From: Amycolatopsis suaedae
GTDB lineage: Bacteria > Actinomycetota > Actinomycetes > Mycobacteriales > Pseudonocardiaceae
Direction of reading: 5' to 3'
DNA length: 64,000 nt
NCBI RefSeq assembly: GCF_004214935.1
Contig: NZ_SFCC01000010.1
Coordinates: 248,001-312,000, forward strand
The translations under genes and the position numbers were made by a program. Under the pieces are notes generated by a model that did not search any database, had not been told where the DNA came from, and saw only the letters and a list, made by a program, of their open reading frames with translations. This document shows positions 39,661-48,063 of this stretch, piece by piece (the stretch's first letter is position 1; each line of letters starts with the position of its first letter).

Positions 39661-39960
39661 CTAGGCTGCGGAGTCCGGGGGAGCGAGCCGCACGACCAGT
39701 TCGGCACCGAGCGCGTGCGCGAGACGTTCGAGCACGGGGATCGTGGGCGTAGTACCACCAGCCTCGAAGCGTGCGACCGCCGGCTGAGTCATCCCGGCAG
39801 CGGCGGCGAGCTGGGTCTGTGTCCAGCCGTTGGCCTCGCGCATCTCGCGGACCGTCTTGCCGAGTTCGAAAGCGAGACGCGCGGCCTCATACGCCTCCTC
39901 GGCTCCCGGCTCCTCCATCCGCCTGTCGCGGAGCTGCCGCCAGTCAGTGCGCTGACCCAC
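39661..39960 (-). CDS. XRE-family antitoxin (HigA-like)
   Basis: A 99-residue DNA-binding protein. The helix-turn-helix (GWTQTQLAAAAGMTQPAVARFE) spans roughly residues 50-70, followed by the dimerisation-type IPVLERLAHALGAELVVRL. It begins at GTG 39960, six bases after the toxin gene's stop, with GTGAGGGAA as RBS. In such toxin-first pairs the antitoxin binds the toxin and represses the operon. The N-terminal 45 residues (TDWRQLRDRRMEEP) are not in the HTH and may contact the toxin. Confidence 0.88.
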   Translation of the reverse strand: MGQRTDWRQLRDRRMEEPGAEEAYEAARLAFELGKTVREMREANGWTQTQLAAAAGMTQPAVARFEAGGTTPTIPVLERLAHALGAELVVRLAPPDSAA

Positions 39961-39965
39961 TTCCC

Positions 39966-40313
39966 TCACTCCCCGTCGTACTCCGTGTGCCCTTCCGCGA
40001 TACAACGCGCCATTGCTCTGCGAGCCCGCTCGACCTCACGTTCCTCACGCATCCGTGTCTTGCGAAAGACCGTCAGCAACACAATCCGCCTGCCCGATGC
40101 GATCCAGTACGTGAGCCGCATCGCCTCGCCGTCGAGGTGGAACCGCAACTCTCGCAACTTGCCATCGAGCTGCCGCGTATAGGGCTCACCCAGCAGCACT
40201 CCGTGTTCCGCGAGCAGATCCACGTAGAACGCCGCTGTCGCGAAGTGACCCGTGGTCAGCTGCTCCAGCCAGTCACGAACCTCCGGCTCCAGCTCAACGG
40301 TACCCCAAGGCAT
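39966..40313 (-). CDS. Gp49-like/HigB-type toxin
   Basis: A 115-residue protein of the phage-derived Gp49-like (RelE/HigB superfamily) toxins. It has the pattern EVRDWLEQLT...LLAEHGVLLGEPYTRQLDGKLRELRFHLDGEAMRLTYWIASGRRIVLLTVFRK, in which basic residues in the last strands form the ribosome-dependent mRNase site. The C-terminus is a Glu/Arg-rich helix. It precedes its antitoxin, the usual HigBA order. A perfect GTGGATCCAC palindrome lies 22 bases upstream of the ATG and is the likely autoregulatory operator. Confidence 0.88.
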   Translation of the reverse strand: MPWGTVELEPEVRDWLEQLTTGHFATAAFYVDLLAEHGVLLGEPYTRQLDGKLRELRFHLDGEAMRLTYWIASGRRIVLLTVFRKTRMREEREVERARRAMARCIAEGHTEYDGE

Positions 40314-40335
40314 ATCATCGATGCTATAGCCGCTG

Positions 40336-40345
40336 GTGGATCCAC
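40336..40345. promoter_or_regulatory. Palindromic operator of the toxin-antitoxin operon
   Basis: GTGGATCCAC is a perfect 10-base palindrome just upstream of a TATAGC -10-like sequence and the toxin ATG. It fits autoregulation by the XRE antitoxin. Confidence 0.45.
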
Positions 40346-40355
40346 TAACGGGTGA

Positions 40356-41018
40356 CTACGACCGGTCGACGTCCAACCCAACGGGGCAGGAGACGCCGGT
40401 GCCGCCGAGGCCGCAGTAGCCGTTCGGCACCTTGTGCAGGTACTGCTGGTGGTAGTCCTCCGCGTAGTAGAACTCCCGCAGCGGCGCCACCTCGGTGGTG
40501 ATCTCCCCGTGGCCGGCCGTACGCAGGGCCTGCTGGAACGTCTCCCGCGATCGCTCGGTCTCCGCCCGCTGCTCCTCGTCGGCGTAGTACACCGCCGACC
40601 GGTACTGGGAGCCGACGTCGTTGCCCTGCCGCATCCCCTGCGTCGGGTCGTGGCCCTCCCAGAAGACCTTGAGCAACGTCTCGAACGACACCTCGGCGGG
40701 GTCGAAGACGACCAGGACCACCTCGGCATGGCCGGTCAGGCCGGTGCAGGTCTCTTCGTACGTCGGGTTCGCCGTGTACCCGCCCGCGTACCCCACCGCG
40801 GTCGAGTAGACGCCGGGCGTCTGCCAGAACAGCCGCTCCGCGCCCCAGAAACAGCCCATCCCGAACACCGCCGTACGCATGCCGTCGGGGAACGGCGCGA
40901 CGATGCGGCGGTCCGGGAAGACCGCGTGGTACTCCGGCACCGGAATCGGGCGGTCCCTGCCGGGCAGCGCCTGGTCCGCCGACACGATCGTGCTCTTGCC
41001 ACGTCCGAACAACGCCAT
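40356..41018 (-). CDS. msrA: Peptide methionine-(S)-S-oxide reductase
   Basis: MsrA reduces methionine-(S)-sulfoxide in proteins using thioredoxin. The 220-residue protein has the catalytic GMGCFWGAE (Cys56), GYAGGYTANPTYEETCTGLTGHAEVV, the DPTQGMRQGNDVGSQYRS block and resolving-Cys-containing C-terminus (GYCGLGGTGVSCPVG). It has a 45-residue N-terminal extension, typical of actinobacteria. The ATG follows TACGATGGACGT on the minus strand, so the mRNA is probably leaderless. It flanks the toxin-antitoxin island on the right. Confidence 0.95.
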   Translation of the reverse strand: MALFGRGKSTIVSADQALPGRDRPIPVPEYHAVFPDRRIVAPFPDGMRTAVFGMGCFWGAERLFWQTPGVYSTAVGYAGGYTANPTYEETCTGLTGHAEVVLVVFDPAEVSFETLLKVFWEGHDPTQGMRQGNDVGSQYRSAVYYADEEQRAETERSRETFQQALRTAGHGEITTEVAPLREFYYAEDYHQQYLHKVPNGYCGLGGTGVSCPVGLDVDRS

Positions 41019-41125
41019 ACGTCCATCGTACGTAGGTGTCGAAAGCTACCCCCGGGTTAACACAATGGGGATCCCATCACGCACCATGGTTGCGCTGAGT
41101 TAGGTGAGTCGGGGAGGGATCCGGG

Positions 41126-41758
41126 GTGCGACGGCGCTGGACGACCCTGCCCGCGACCGTCGCCGTCCTGCTGGTCGTCGCGGCGATCCCGACGGCCGCC
41201 TGGCTGGCCTGGGGCAGCGGGGCCTCCGGCGAACCACCCCTGCCGCCCACCTCGCAGGCCGACCCCGCACCGCGCCGACCTGGGCCGGAGCCCGATCCGC
41301 TGGTCTGGCCCCGGGGCACGCAGGCACTGAAGTACAAGGCCGCGGTCACCGACAAGAAGGGCGCCGAGCTGTTCACCGGCGACGAGCGGATGGAGCTGAC
41401 CCGCACCGGCGTGGTGACCGTCCAGGTGCTGCGGACCGCCGACGGCACCTTCAACCGCACCATCATGCGGCTCACGGTCCGTGACGGTGCGTCACCGGCG
41501 GCGGCCCGGGACGCGCTCGACGCCATCTACGCGGCGGGCGGGCACAGCCTGCGCAAGCCGTCGCCGCCGGGCGTGCTGGTCCGCGGCTACGCGATCGCGG
41601 CAGGCCAGCCGACGACCAGCTACCACGCGCACTACGTCCGCGGCCGCGACGTGATCAGGGTCGAGGTCGCCGGGACCGTCCTCGACCCCGTCGACCCGGC
41701 TTTCGCCGAACTGCTCGCCGAGCAGGTGAAGGCCTACCCGCCGGACCGGACGTCATGA
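41126..41758 (+). CDS. Membrane-anchored secreted protein of unknown function
   Basis: A 210-residue protein with one N-terminal membrane segment or signal (residues about 8-28), a Pro-rich linker (EPPLPPTSQADPAPRRPGP) and an extracytoplasmic domain of about 150 residues with mixed strands and helices (MELTRTGVVTVQVLRTADGTF, SYHAHYVRGRDVIRVEVAG). I do not recognise the domain. It is the first gene of a three-gene operon with ATGA overlaps, ending in an acyltransferase. The GTG has GGGGAGGGA upstream. Confidence 0.72.
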   Translation: MRRRWTTLPATVAVLLVVAAIPTAAWLAWGSGASGEPPLPPTSQADPAPRRPGPEPDPLVWPRGTQALKYKAAVTDKKGAELFTGDERMELTRTGVVTVQVLRTADGTFNRTIMRLTVRDGASPAAARDALDAIYAAGGHSLRKPSPPGVLVRGYAIAAGQPTTSYHAHYVRGRDVIRVEVAGTVLDPVDPAFAELLAEQVKAYPPDRTS

Positions 41759-42663
41759 GGCTCACCAACGCGGAGGTCCTGCTCAGGGCAGGCGGGATGG
41801 TGCTGGCCGGCTACGGCTACCTGGCCGGCCTCTGGCTGGACACGCGCGACACCCCGACGCCGCCGGGCGTCACCTGGCTTCGCGAGTGGGTGGCCCGTCC
41901 GCTCGGCCTCGGCGAGGACTTCGGCCCGCTCGGCCTGCTGCTGATGCTGGTCGCCGCCGGTTACCTGACGGCCCGCCGCGGCAGGGTCGACGTCGCGTTG
42001 TTCGTGCTCGCCGGCCTGACGGTCGCCGGTTACCTCCTCCCAGCCACCAGGGACTTGGTCGCCGTCACCGGGTGGACGGTGCTGCTGGTGGTCATCGGAT
42101 TCGGCGGTGTCGCCGTGACCGGACTGCTGCCCAGGCCCGCCCGCTGGCTCGGCCCGCTCACGCAGCTGGTGCTTGCCCTGGCCGTCGTCGCCGCGACCGC
42201 CACCGCGGCACCCGGCGTGGCGGCCGCCGCCTCGTTCTACCCGCTGGTCGTGGCCGGTCAGCTGATCGCCGGCTGCTCGACCGGTGACCTGCGGCCGTGG
42301 ACCGGCGGCCTGCTCGGCACGGCCGGTCTCGCGGTGGTCGCTCTCGCCGAGCACCTGGTGCCCACGCTGGACGGCTGGTGGTACCCGGTCGCCGCCACCT
42401 ACGCCGGCCTGCTGGGCGCGGTCGCGGTGTTGTTCGCCGGCCCGACGGCTGCCCGGCTGGCCACCCTGCCGCCGGTGCGCTGGGCCGCCACTCGCGCCTG
42501 GGAACTGGTGCTGCTGGCGGTGCCGGTGGGCCATCCGCTGCTGGATCTGCTCACGACCGTGCCGTTCGCGGCGGCGTTTCCGCTGGCCGTGCTCGGCGTC
42601 GCCGCCGCGGCCGAGGTCGTCCACCAGCTGACGCGGCTCTCCCGGCGAAAGGTGCCGGCATGA
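41755..42663 (+). CDS. Polytopic membrane protein of unknown function
   Basis: A 302-residue protein with about nine membrane helices and short loops, few charged residues, and one Cys (IAGCSTG). The family is not recognised. Overlaps on both sides by four bases (ATGA) place it in an operon with the upstream secreted protein and the acyltransferase, so it may form part of an envelope-modifying complex, perhaps as a partner or donor channel of the acyltransferase. This is inference. Confidence 0.72.
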   Translation: MRLTNAEVLLRAGGMVLAGYGYLAGLWLDTRDTPTPPGVTWLREWVARPLGLGEDFGPLGLLLMLVAAGYLTARRGRVDVALFVLAGLTVAGYLLPATRDLVAVTGWTVLLVVIGFGGVAVTGLLPRPARWLGPLTQLVLALAVVAATATAAPGVAAAASFYPLVVAGQLIAGCSTGDLRPWTGGLLGTAGLAVVALAEHLVPTLDGWWYPVAATYAGLLGAVAVLFAGPTAARLATLPPVRWAATRAWELVLLAVPVGHPLLDLLTTVPFAAAFPLAVLGVAAAAEVVHQLTRLSRRKVPA

Positions 42664-43802
42664 CCCGCACCGCCGCACCGCCGGAGACGGCCACCGAACG
42701 CACCGTGCCCATCCCCCGTGTCCACACCTACCTGCACGGGCTGGATCTGCTGCGGGTGATCTGCGCGCTGGCCGTCGTCTACAACCACGTCGCGGGCTGG
42801 TCGCGGATGCACGACGGCGACTTCTGGCCCGCGACCCTCGTCGAGGGCGGCCTGGTGGCGTCGCTGCGTCTCAACGAGCTGCTCGGCTTCGTCGGCGTCG
42901 GCTCGTTCCTGCTGATCAGCGGCCTGGTGGTGACGCACGTGACGTTCGCCGAGTCACCGGGGCAGTTCCTCGCCCGGCGGGCCACCCGCCTGTTTCCGGC
43001 GCTGTGGGTCGCGGTCAGCATCGCGTGGGTCCTGATGCTGGCCGGGGCGACCGGCGCGGGCGCGCGCCCGGACGCGGGCGAGTGGCTGCTGAACCTCGTC
43101 CTGCTCAACTACGACTTCGACGGCGTCACGCAGATCCTCCCGGTCAGCTGGACCATGACCGTCCAGGTCGTGTTCTACCTGTTCGTCGCGGCGACCATCC
43201 CGCTGCTGCGACGCTGGCCGTGGCTGCCGCCGACGATCGCCGCCGCGTTGATCTCGGCGCTCATCTCGTTCACCGGCGGCCCGTCCGGCGACGCCATGAC
43301 GCACTGGCGGATCGTGGCCACCTTCCTCCCGGTGCTGTTCCTCGGGCAGCTGGTGATGCTGGTCCGCAAGGGCAAGCTGGCCGTGCCGGTGGCGCTGCTG
43401 CTCGGCGTGCTGCACGTCTCGCTGGGCGTCCGCGCGGTCGCGACCTGGCCGGACACGCCCAACGGCACGGCGTGGGTGCGGACCCTGGCGTTGCTCCTGC
43501 TGGTCCTGCTGCTGTGCACCAAGGCCAACGGCCGGGTGGCCCGTTCGCGCCCGGTGGCCTACATCGCGGCCCGCACCTACGCCATCTACCTGCTGCACTT
43601 CCCGATCCTGCTGGGTGCACTGAACCTCCTGGACCCGGCGCTCGGCTTCTGGCCCGCGCTGCTGATCGGCCTGGTGGTGCTCGTCGCCGCGGTCGAGCTG
43701 CTGTACCGGTTCGTCGAACGGCCCATCGCGGCCGCGTACCGCCGCTGGGAGGGCCGCCGGGAACAGCGTCGACGTGAACTCGCCCAATTCTGGGACCGGT
43801 AG
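42660..43802 (+). CDS. Acyltransferase 3 family membrane protein
   Basis: A 380-residue integral membrane acyltransferase (AT3/OafA-like). It has an N-terminal His in YNHVAG (family catalytic region, here after RVHTYLHGLDLLRVICALAV), a conserved FFLISGLVV-like segment in SFLLISGLVVTHVTFAES, RRATRLFPALWVAVS, and the C-terminal RPIAAAYRRWE. AT3 enzymes transfer acetyl or other acyl groups onto sugars or antibiotics at the membrane. The ATG overlaps the previous gene's stop. Downstream lies the tandem paralogue pair. Confidence 0.9.
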   Translation: MTRTAAPPETATERTVPIPRVHTYLHGLDLLRVICALAVVYNHVAGWSRMHDGDFWPATLVEGGLVASLRLNELLGFVGVGSFLLISGLVVTHVTFAESPGQFLARRATRLFPALWVAVSIAWVLMLAGATGAGARPDAGEWLLNLVLLNYDFDGVTQILPVSWTMTVQVVFYLFVAATIPLLRRWPWLPPTIAAALISALISFTGGPSGDAMTHWRIVATFLPVLFLGQLVMLVRKGKLAVPVALLLGVLHVSLGVRAVATWPDTPNGTAWVRTLALLLLVLLLCTKANGRVARSRPVAYIAARTYAIYLLHFPILLGALNLLDPALGFWPALLIGLVVLVAAVELLYRFVERPIAAAYRRWEGRREQRRRELAQFWDR

Positions 43803-43869
43803 CGTGTCGATCGGGCACACTATGTGCACCGGTCTCACCCATTCAGACGCGCAGACGATGGAGCGCCCG

Positions 43870-45087
43870 ATGAGCTGGCAGGAAGAGCTGCGTCAGCTGG
43901 ACGCCCAGCTGGCAGACGGACGGCTGACCCCCGCCGAGCACCGCAGGCAGCGTGACGAGCTACTTGCCGAAGCCTCGGGCGCGGGCTCGCCGTCACCCGT
44001 CGCCGCGCCCCTGCGCACCTCCACGCCGATCCGCAGACCGAGACCGGCCGAGCCCGCCGAACAGCCGACCGCCCCGGCACCGACCGCCGAGCCGACCCAC
44101 TCGGCCACCCAGGTACTGCCGCAGTGGCGCAGTCACAACCCGTCGGCGCCGCCCCCGCCACCGCCGATCTCCCAGCAACCGACCGTCCCCGCTCCCACGC
44201 CGGAACCCGCGCAGCCCAAGCCGTCGGCCGCGGCGCTGCTGTCCAACGGCAGGCCGACCAGTGCGCCGAGCCCGGCCGATCAGCGCAGCACCGAGTCGAT
44301 GCCGGCGCCGGGACCCCAGGTCCGGCAGCCGCAGCCGGCGTTCAGCGCCCCGCCACCCCAGCAGCAGCAACAGCCCCGGTGGCAACCCACCCTGCCGCTG
44401 GGCCAGCCCGCCGAGCAGCGACCGGAGCCGGTCGCCGAGCGGCCCTCACGCACGCTTCCCACCTGGCTGTTCCTCGCCCTCGGCGTCTTCCTCGTCGCCG
44501 CGTTGATCATCGCGGGCATCTGGTGGCTGGGTGGCAACGAGGAAAACGGCTCCGGCCAGGCGCCGGCCCAGCAGTCGGCACCGGCCCAGGCCGCGCCGCC
44601 GCCCGCGGCACCGCCGTCGCTGGAGGACCGCCTGCCGGCGCTGCCGGGCAGGCCGAACGCCAACAACTCCACGATGTCGATCGACCGTGGCCTGGAGCTG
44701 AAGCTGTTCGCTCCCGGCGTCGCGGCCATGTTCAAGGAGCGCGGCGCGACCGAGCTGATCTACCGGTCCACCGCCGACGGCAGGGACGGCTACCTGCTGA
44801 TGGTCGTGCCCACCCGCTCGCCGGAGGACGCCGCCCAGGTGGTGCAGACCCTGCAGAACGACGCGCAGCAGGTCGGCTTCACCAAGCTGAACCTGACGCT
44901 GCCCGCCAACAGCAACGCACTGAGCGGCACGAACGACGCCGGCCGCATGAACGCGACCTGGTACGCCTCGGACAACAACGCCGTCGCCGTGTGGGTGTCC
45001 CAGCCCCTCGACGGCGAGCGCTCCCGGCTGTCCGAACACCTGACGAAGACGCTCGAAGCGGTGCAGGCGGTGCTCCCGCCGAAGTGA
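43870..45087 (+). CDS. MSWQEEL-type membrane protein, copy 1
   Basis: A 405-residue protein that begins MSWQEELRQLDAQLADGRLT, an N-terminal SHOCT-like helical module. A 170-residue Pro/Gln-rich disordered region follows, then one membrane helix (about residues 200-222), a second Pro/Ala-rich linker, and an extracytoplasmic domain of about 150 residues (SLEDRLPALPGRPN to the end). Its paralogue follows 114 bases downstream with the same plan. I choose the ATG at 43870 because GGAG lies six bases upstream. The function is unknown; related proteins are common in actinomycetes. Confidence 0.82.
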   Translation: MSWQEELRQLDAQLADGRLTPAEHRRQRDELLAEASGAGSPSPVAAPLRTSTPIRRPRPAEPAEQPTAPAPTAEPTHSATQVLPQWRSHNPSAPPPPPPISQQPTVPAPTPEPAQPKPSAAALLSNGRPTSAPSPADQRSTESMPAPGPQVRQPQPAFSAPPPQQQQQPRWQPTLPLGQPAEQRPEPVAERPSRTLPTWLFLALGVFLVAALIIAGIWWLGGNEENGSGQAPAQQSAPAQAAPPPAAPPSLEDRLPALPGRPNANNSTMSIDRGLELKLFAPGVAAMFKERGATELIYRSTADGRDGYLLMVVPTRSPEDAAQVVQTLQNDAQQVGFTKLNLTLPANSNALSGTNDAGRMNATWYASDNNAVAVWVSQPLDGERSRLSEHLTKTLEAVQAVLPPK

Positions 45088-45200
45088 TGCCCCATGAGTG
45101 TGGCCCGAGACCACGCACCTTCCGGCGGCCGTGCACAATGACGCAGGTCATCGCAGCAAGTCCGCCGATGCCGAACACCTGGAACGAGAGGGGCTAGCGC

Positions 45201-46547
45201 GTGTCCTGGCAGGAGGAGCTCCGCAAGCTGGACGAGGAACTCGCCTCGGGCCGGCTTTCCGCCGACGACTACCGGGTCCGCCGCGATCAGGTGCTCTCCT
45301 CGGCTGTCGCCCCGGGAGACCCGCAGCCGCAGCAACAGCAGCAACCGCCGCAGCAGCCGGGCGGGATGTTCACGCCGCAGCAGCCGACCCGTCAGCCACC
45401 GTGGCAGCAGCAACAGCAGCCGCCCCAGCAGCCGACCGGCGACCCCAACGCCACGCAGGTGGTCGGCCCGGTCAGCCCGCCCGCCGGGACCCCGCAGCAG
45501 TCGAACGCCGAAGCGACGCAGATCGTCGGCCCGGCCGACCTGAGCTCGGACCGGACGCAGGCCGTCCCGCACTGGCAGGCGCAGGCACCGCAGCAGCCGC
45601 AGTACGCCCCGCCGCAGCAGCCGGGCTTCCCCGCGTCGCCCGCGGGCGGCTTCCAGCAGCCGGCGTCCCCGGCCGGTGGATTCCAGCAGCCGCAGCAGCC
45701 GCAGCACCCTCAGCAGCAGCCGGGCTGGAACACGCCCGACGACGTAAACCCGCCGTGGGGCGGCTCGGACTTCCCGCCGATCTCACCGGCGTCGGAGTCG
45801 GAGTGGACCCGCCAGGGCCCCGAGGCCTTCGACGACAGCGGCAAGGGCAAGGGCGGCAAGATCGCGATCATCGCCGTCGTGGCCGTGCTGGTCCTCGGTG
45901 GCCTGGTGACCGGTGGCATCTTCCTGTTCGGTGGCGGCGGTGGCGAGGAGAACCCGCCGACCACCCAGGCACAGTCGCCCCCGCCGCCTCCGCCCGCGCC
46001 GCCGAAGCCGACCGGGCCTGGCCCGAACTCGCCGCTGATCGAGCGCATCCCGGCACCTCCCGGTCAGGCCGACGCCAAGAGCGGCAAGCTGGACCTCAAC
46101 CAGCTCACCACGCTCGGCATCATGGACCAGACCTCCGTCGACGCCCTGAAGGGCAACGGCGCGACCGAGGCTGCCTGGCGTGGTTCGGTCAAGGGCGCCG
46201 ACGCCAACAGCCCGCACCCGGACAAGTTCTCCGTCACCGCCGTCAAGTTCGCCGACGCCACCAAGGCGCGGGCGGCCGCGACCGCGCTGACCAAGCACCA
46301 GGACGAGCTGGGCTGGATCCTCGACAAGACGCAGTTCCCCGGCATCCCGACCTCCGTGGTGTTCCACAAGGAGGTCAACCAGAAGAAGGTCGGCTACCAC
46401 GGCGTCTGGGTCTCGGGGAACACGCTGGTGCAGGTGAGCGTCTCGCTGGACCCGATCCCGGAGCCGGCCAAGGAGGCCGAGGCCGCGATGAGCGGTAGCT
46501 ACCAGCGGCAGACGGTCGCCACGCTGAAGAACTTCCCAGCGTCGTAA
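45201..46547 (+). CDS. MSWQEEL-type membrane protein, copy 2
   Basis: A 448-residue paralogue of the preceding protein. It begins with SWQEELRKLDEELASGRLSADD, followed by a Gln/Pro-rich cytoplasmic region of about 200 residues with short repeats (QPQQQ, and two GGFQQPxSPAGGFQQP units). A membrane helix (about residues 225-246), a Pro linker and an external domain follow. The duplicated external domains differ clearly, so the copies are old. The GTG has GAGAGGGG upstream. One base separates its stop from the next start, so it may be co-transcribed with the methyltransferase cluster. Confidence 0.82.
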   Translation: MSWQEELRKLDEELASGRLSADDYRVRRDQVLSSAVAPGDPQPQQQQQPPQQPGGMFTPQQPTRQPPWQQQQQPPQQPTGDPNATQVVGPVSPPAGTPQQSNAEATQIVGPADLSSDRTQAVPHWQAQAPQQPQYAPPQQPGFPASPAGGFQQPASPAGGFQQPQQPQHPQQQPGWNTPDDVNPPWGGSDFPPISPASESEWTRQGPEAFDDSGKGKGGKIAIIAVVAVLVLGGLVTGGIFLFGGGGGEENPPTTQAQSPPPPPPAPPKPTGPGPNSPLIERIPAPPGQADAKSGKLDLNQLTTLGIMDQTSVDALKGNGATEAAWRGSVKGADANSPHPDKFSVTAVKFADATKARAAATALTKHQDELGWILDKTQFPGIPTSVVFHKEVNQKKVGYHGVWVSGNTLVQVSVSLDPIPEPAKEAEAAMSGSYQRQTVATLKNFPAS

Positions 46548-46548
46548 C

Positions 46549-48063
46549 GTGTCCCGGCTGGTGGCGGCGATCGTCGCTCAGGCGGCCGATCGTGGCTCGA
46601 TGAGCGACGAGTTGCACTTCGCCGCACACGACTGGGCGGAGCGTCGCCACCTCGACCACGGCAGGGCCAACCTGCTGCGGTCGCTGGACCTGCCGCCGTC
46701 GGCCCGGGTGCTGCACGTCGGTGCCGGAACCGGCGCGCTGACGCGGTACCTGGGCGAGACGGTGGCCGAGGTCGTCGCCGTCGAAGCGGACGCCGGGGCC
46801 GCCGAGGTCCTGGCCGCCAGGACGGCCGGCCTGCCGGGGGTGACGGTGCGGACCGGCCTGCCGGACGGCCAGTTCGACGTCGCCGTCGCGATCGGCGTGC
46901 TGGAGCCGCTGGCGAAGGACGAGCGGGCCGGATTGCTGCGTGAGCTGCGGGCCCGGCTGCGCCCGGGTGGGACGCTGTGTGTCGCGGTGGACAACCGGTT
47001 CGGCGCACGTGCGCTGGCCGGTGCGCCGGACCGCAGCACCGGCAGGCGCTGGGACGCCGTCGAGGGGTATCCGTTCGGCGCACCGGCGCGGGCCATGAGC
47101 CGCCAGCAGGTGATCACCGAGCTGACCGCGGCCGGGTTCTCGGTCGACGACGTGCTCGGCTGCTTCCCCGACCACCTGGTGACCCGTGCCGTGCTCAGCC
47201 CCGAGCTGCTGACCCGCTACCCGCGTCTCGCCGTCGAACTGCCCCGCCTGCCCAGCCCCGACCACGGGCACGACTCACCCCGTCCGGTGGACGAGGCCCG
47301 CCTGTGGGCCGGTCTGGTTGAAGCCGGGCAGGCCGACGGCGCGTGGAACAGCATCCTGGTGCTGGCCGCCGTCTCCGGCGCGCCCGCCGAACCGCTCTGG
47401 CCCGCGTCGCGGCTCGCCGCCTACTTCAACACCGACCGGGCCGCTCGCTGGTGTACCCGCGCCGAGGTGACCGCGTCCGGGCAGGTCCGCAGGACGCCGA
47501 TGCTGGAACTGCCCGGCGAGGACACCGAGGTCTCGGTGCAGGCGTGGACGGACCCGGTCTACGACGGTCCGACGCTGGTGGACCTGCTGGTGGCCAAGCC
47601 GTGGCTTGCCGAGGACAAGCTGACGGCGTGGCGGGACCTGGTCACCGAGCGGGCCGCCGAGCTGGGCTCCGCGCTGTGGGACCTGATGCCGCACAACGTC
47701 GTGGTCACCGCCGACGGCACCCTGCACCCGATCGACCTGGAGTGGCGCTGGACGCCCGCGACGGTGGAGTCCGTGGTCGACCGCGGGTTGCTGCTGGTGG
47801 CCGAGCAACTGGCCGCCGCGGCGTGGGCTGGCGCGGGTGGTGGCACCGTCCGCGATCTGGCCGGCTGGCTCGGCACGCTGCTGGGCCGGTCGCCGGACTT
47901 CGTACCCGCGGCCGTCGCCAGGGAGGCCCGGTTCCAGGCGCTGCGGCAGTACGGGGACACGCCTGTCGCGCTGGAACGCGAGGAAGGCAAGATACGAACC
48001 GCCTGGTACACCCGGCTCGACGAGGCCGTGGTGGTGCGGGAAATGCCTGGGGAGGGCGGGTGA
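46549..48063 (+). CDS. SAM-dependent methyltransferase with a C-terminal kinase-like domain
   Basis: A 504-residue protein. An N-terminal class I methyltransferase has motif I VLHVGAGTG (54-62) and VVAVEAD. The C-terminal half contains LWDLMPHNVVVTADGTLHPIDLEW, which resembles the phosphotransferase HxxxN...D site of choline-kinase/APH-like proteins; if real this is a fusion of methyltransferase and kinase-like domains. It is the first gene of a GTGA-coupled cluster with methyltransferase, glycosyltransferases and a coiled-coil protein, so it probably modifies a surface glycan. GTG 46549 is one base after the previous stop; ATG 46600 is an alternative start. Confidence 0.72.
   Translation: MSRLVAAIVAQAADRGSMSDELHFAAHDWAERRHLDHGRANLLRSLDLPPSARVLHVGAGTGALTRYLGETVAEVVAVEADAGAAEVLAARTAGLPGVTVRTGLPDGQFDVAVAIGVLEPLAKDERAGLLRELRARLRPGGTLCVAVDNRFGARALAGAPDRSTGRRWDAVEGYPFGAPARAMSRQQVITELTAAGFSVDDVLGCFPDHLVTRAVLSPELLTRYPRLAVELPRLPSPDHGHDSPRPVDEARLWAGLVEAGQADGAWNSILVLAAVSGAPAEPLWPASRLAAYFNTDRAARWCTRAEVTASGQVRRTPMLELPGEDTEVSVQAWTDPVYDGPTLVDLLVAKPWLAEDKLTAWRDLVTERAAELGSALWDLMPHNVVVTADGTLHPIDLEWRWTPATVESVVDRGLLLVAEQLAAAAWAGAGGGTVRDLAGWLGTLLGRSPDFVPAAVAREARFQALRQYGDTPVALEREEGKIRTAWYTRLDEAVVVREMPGEGG

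Noticed and set aside
38127..40375. Short inverted GTCGACCGG sequences at both edges of the lower-GC island
   Set aside because: Nine bases only, inverted and not direct, and one copy lies in msrA coding sequence; not convincing as att or target-site duplication.
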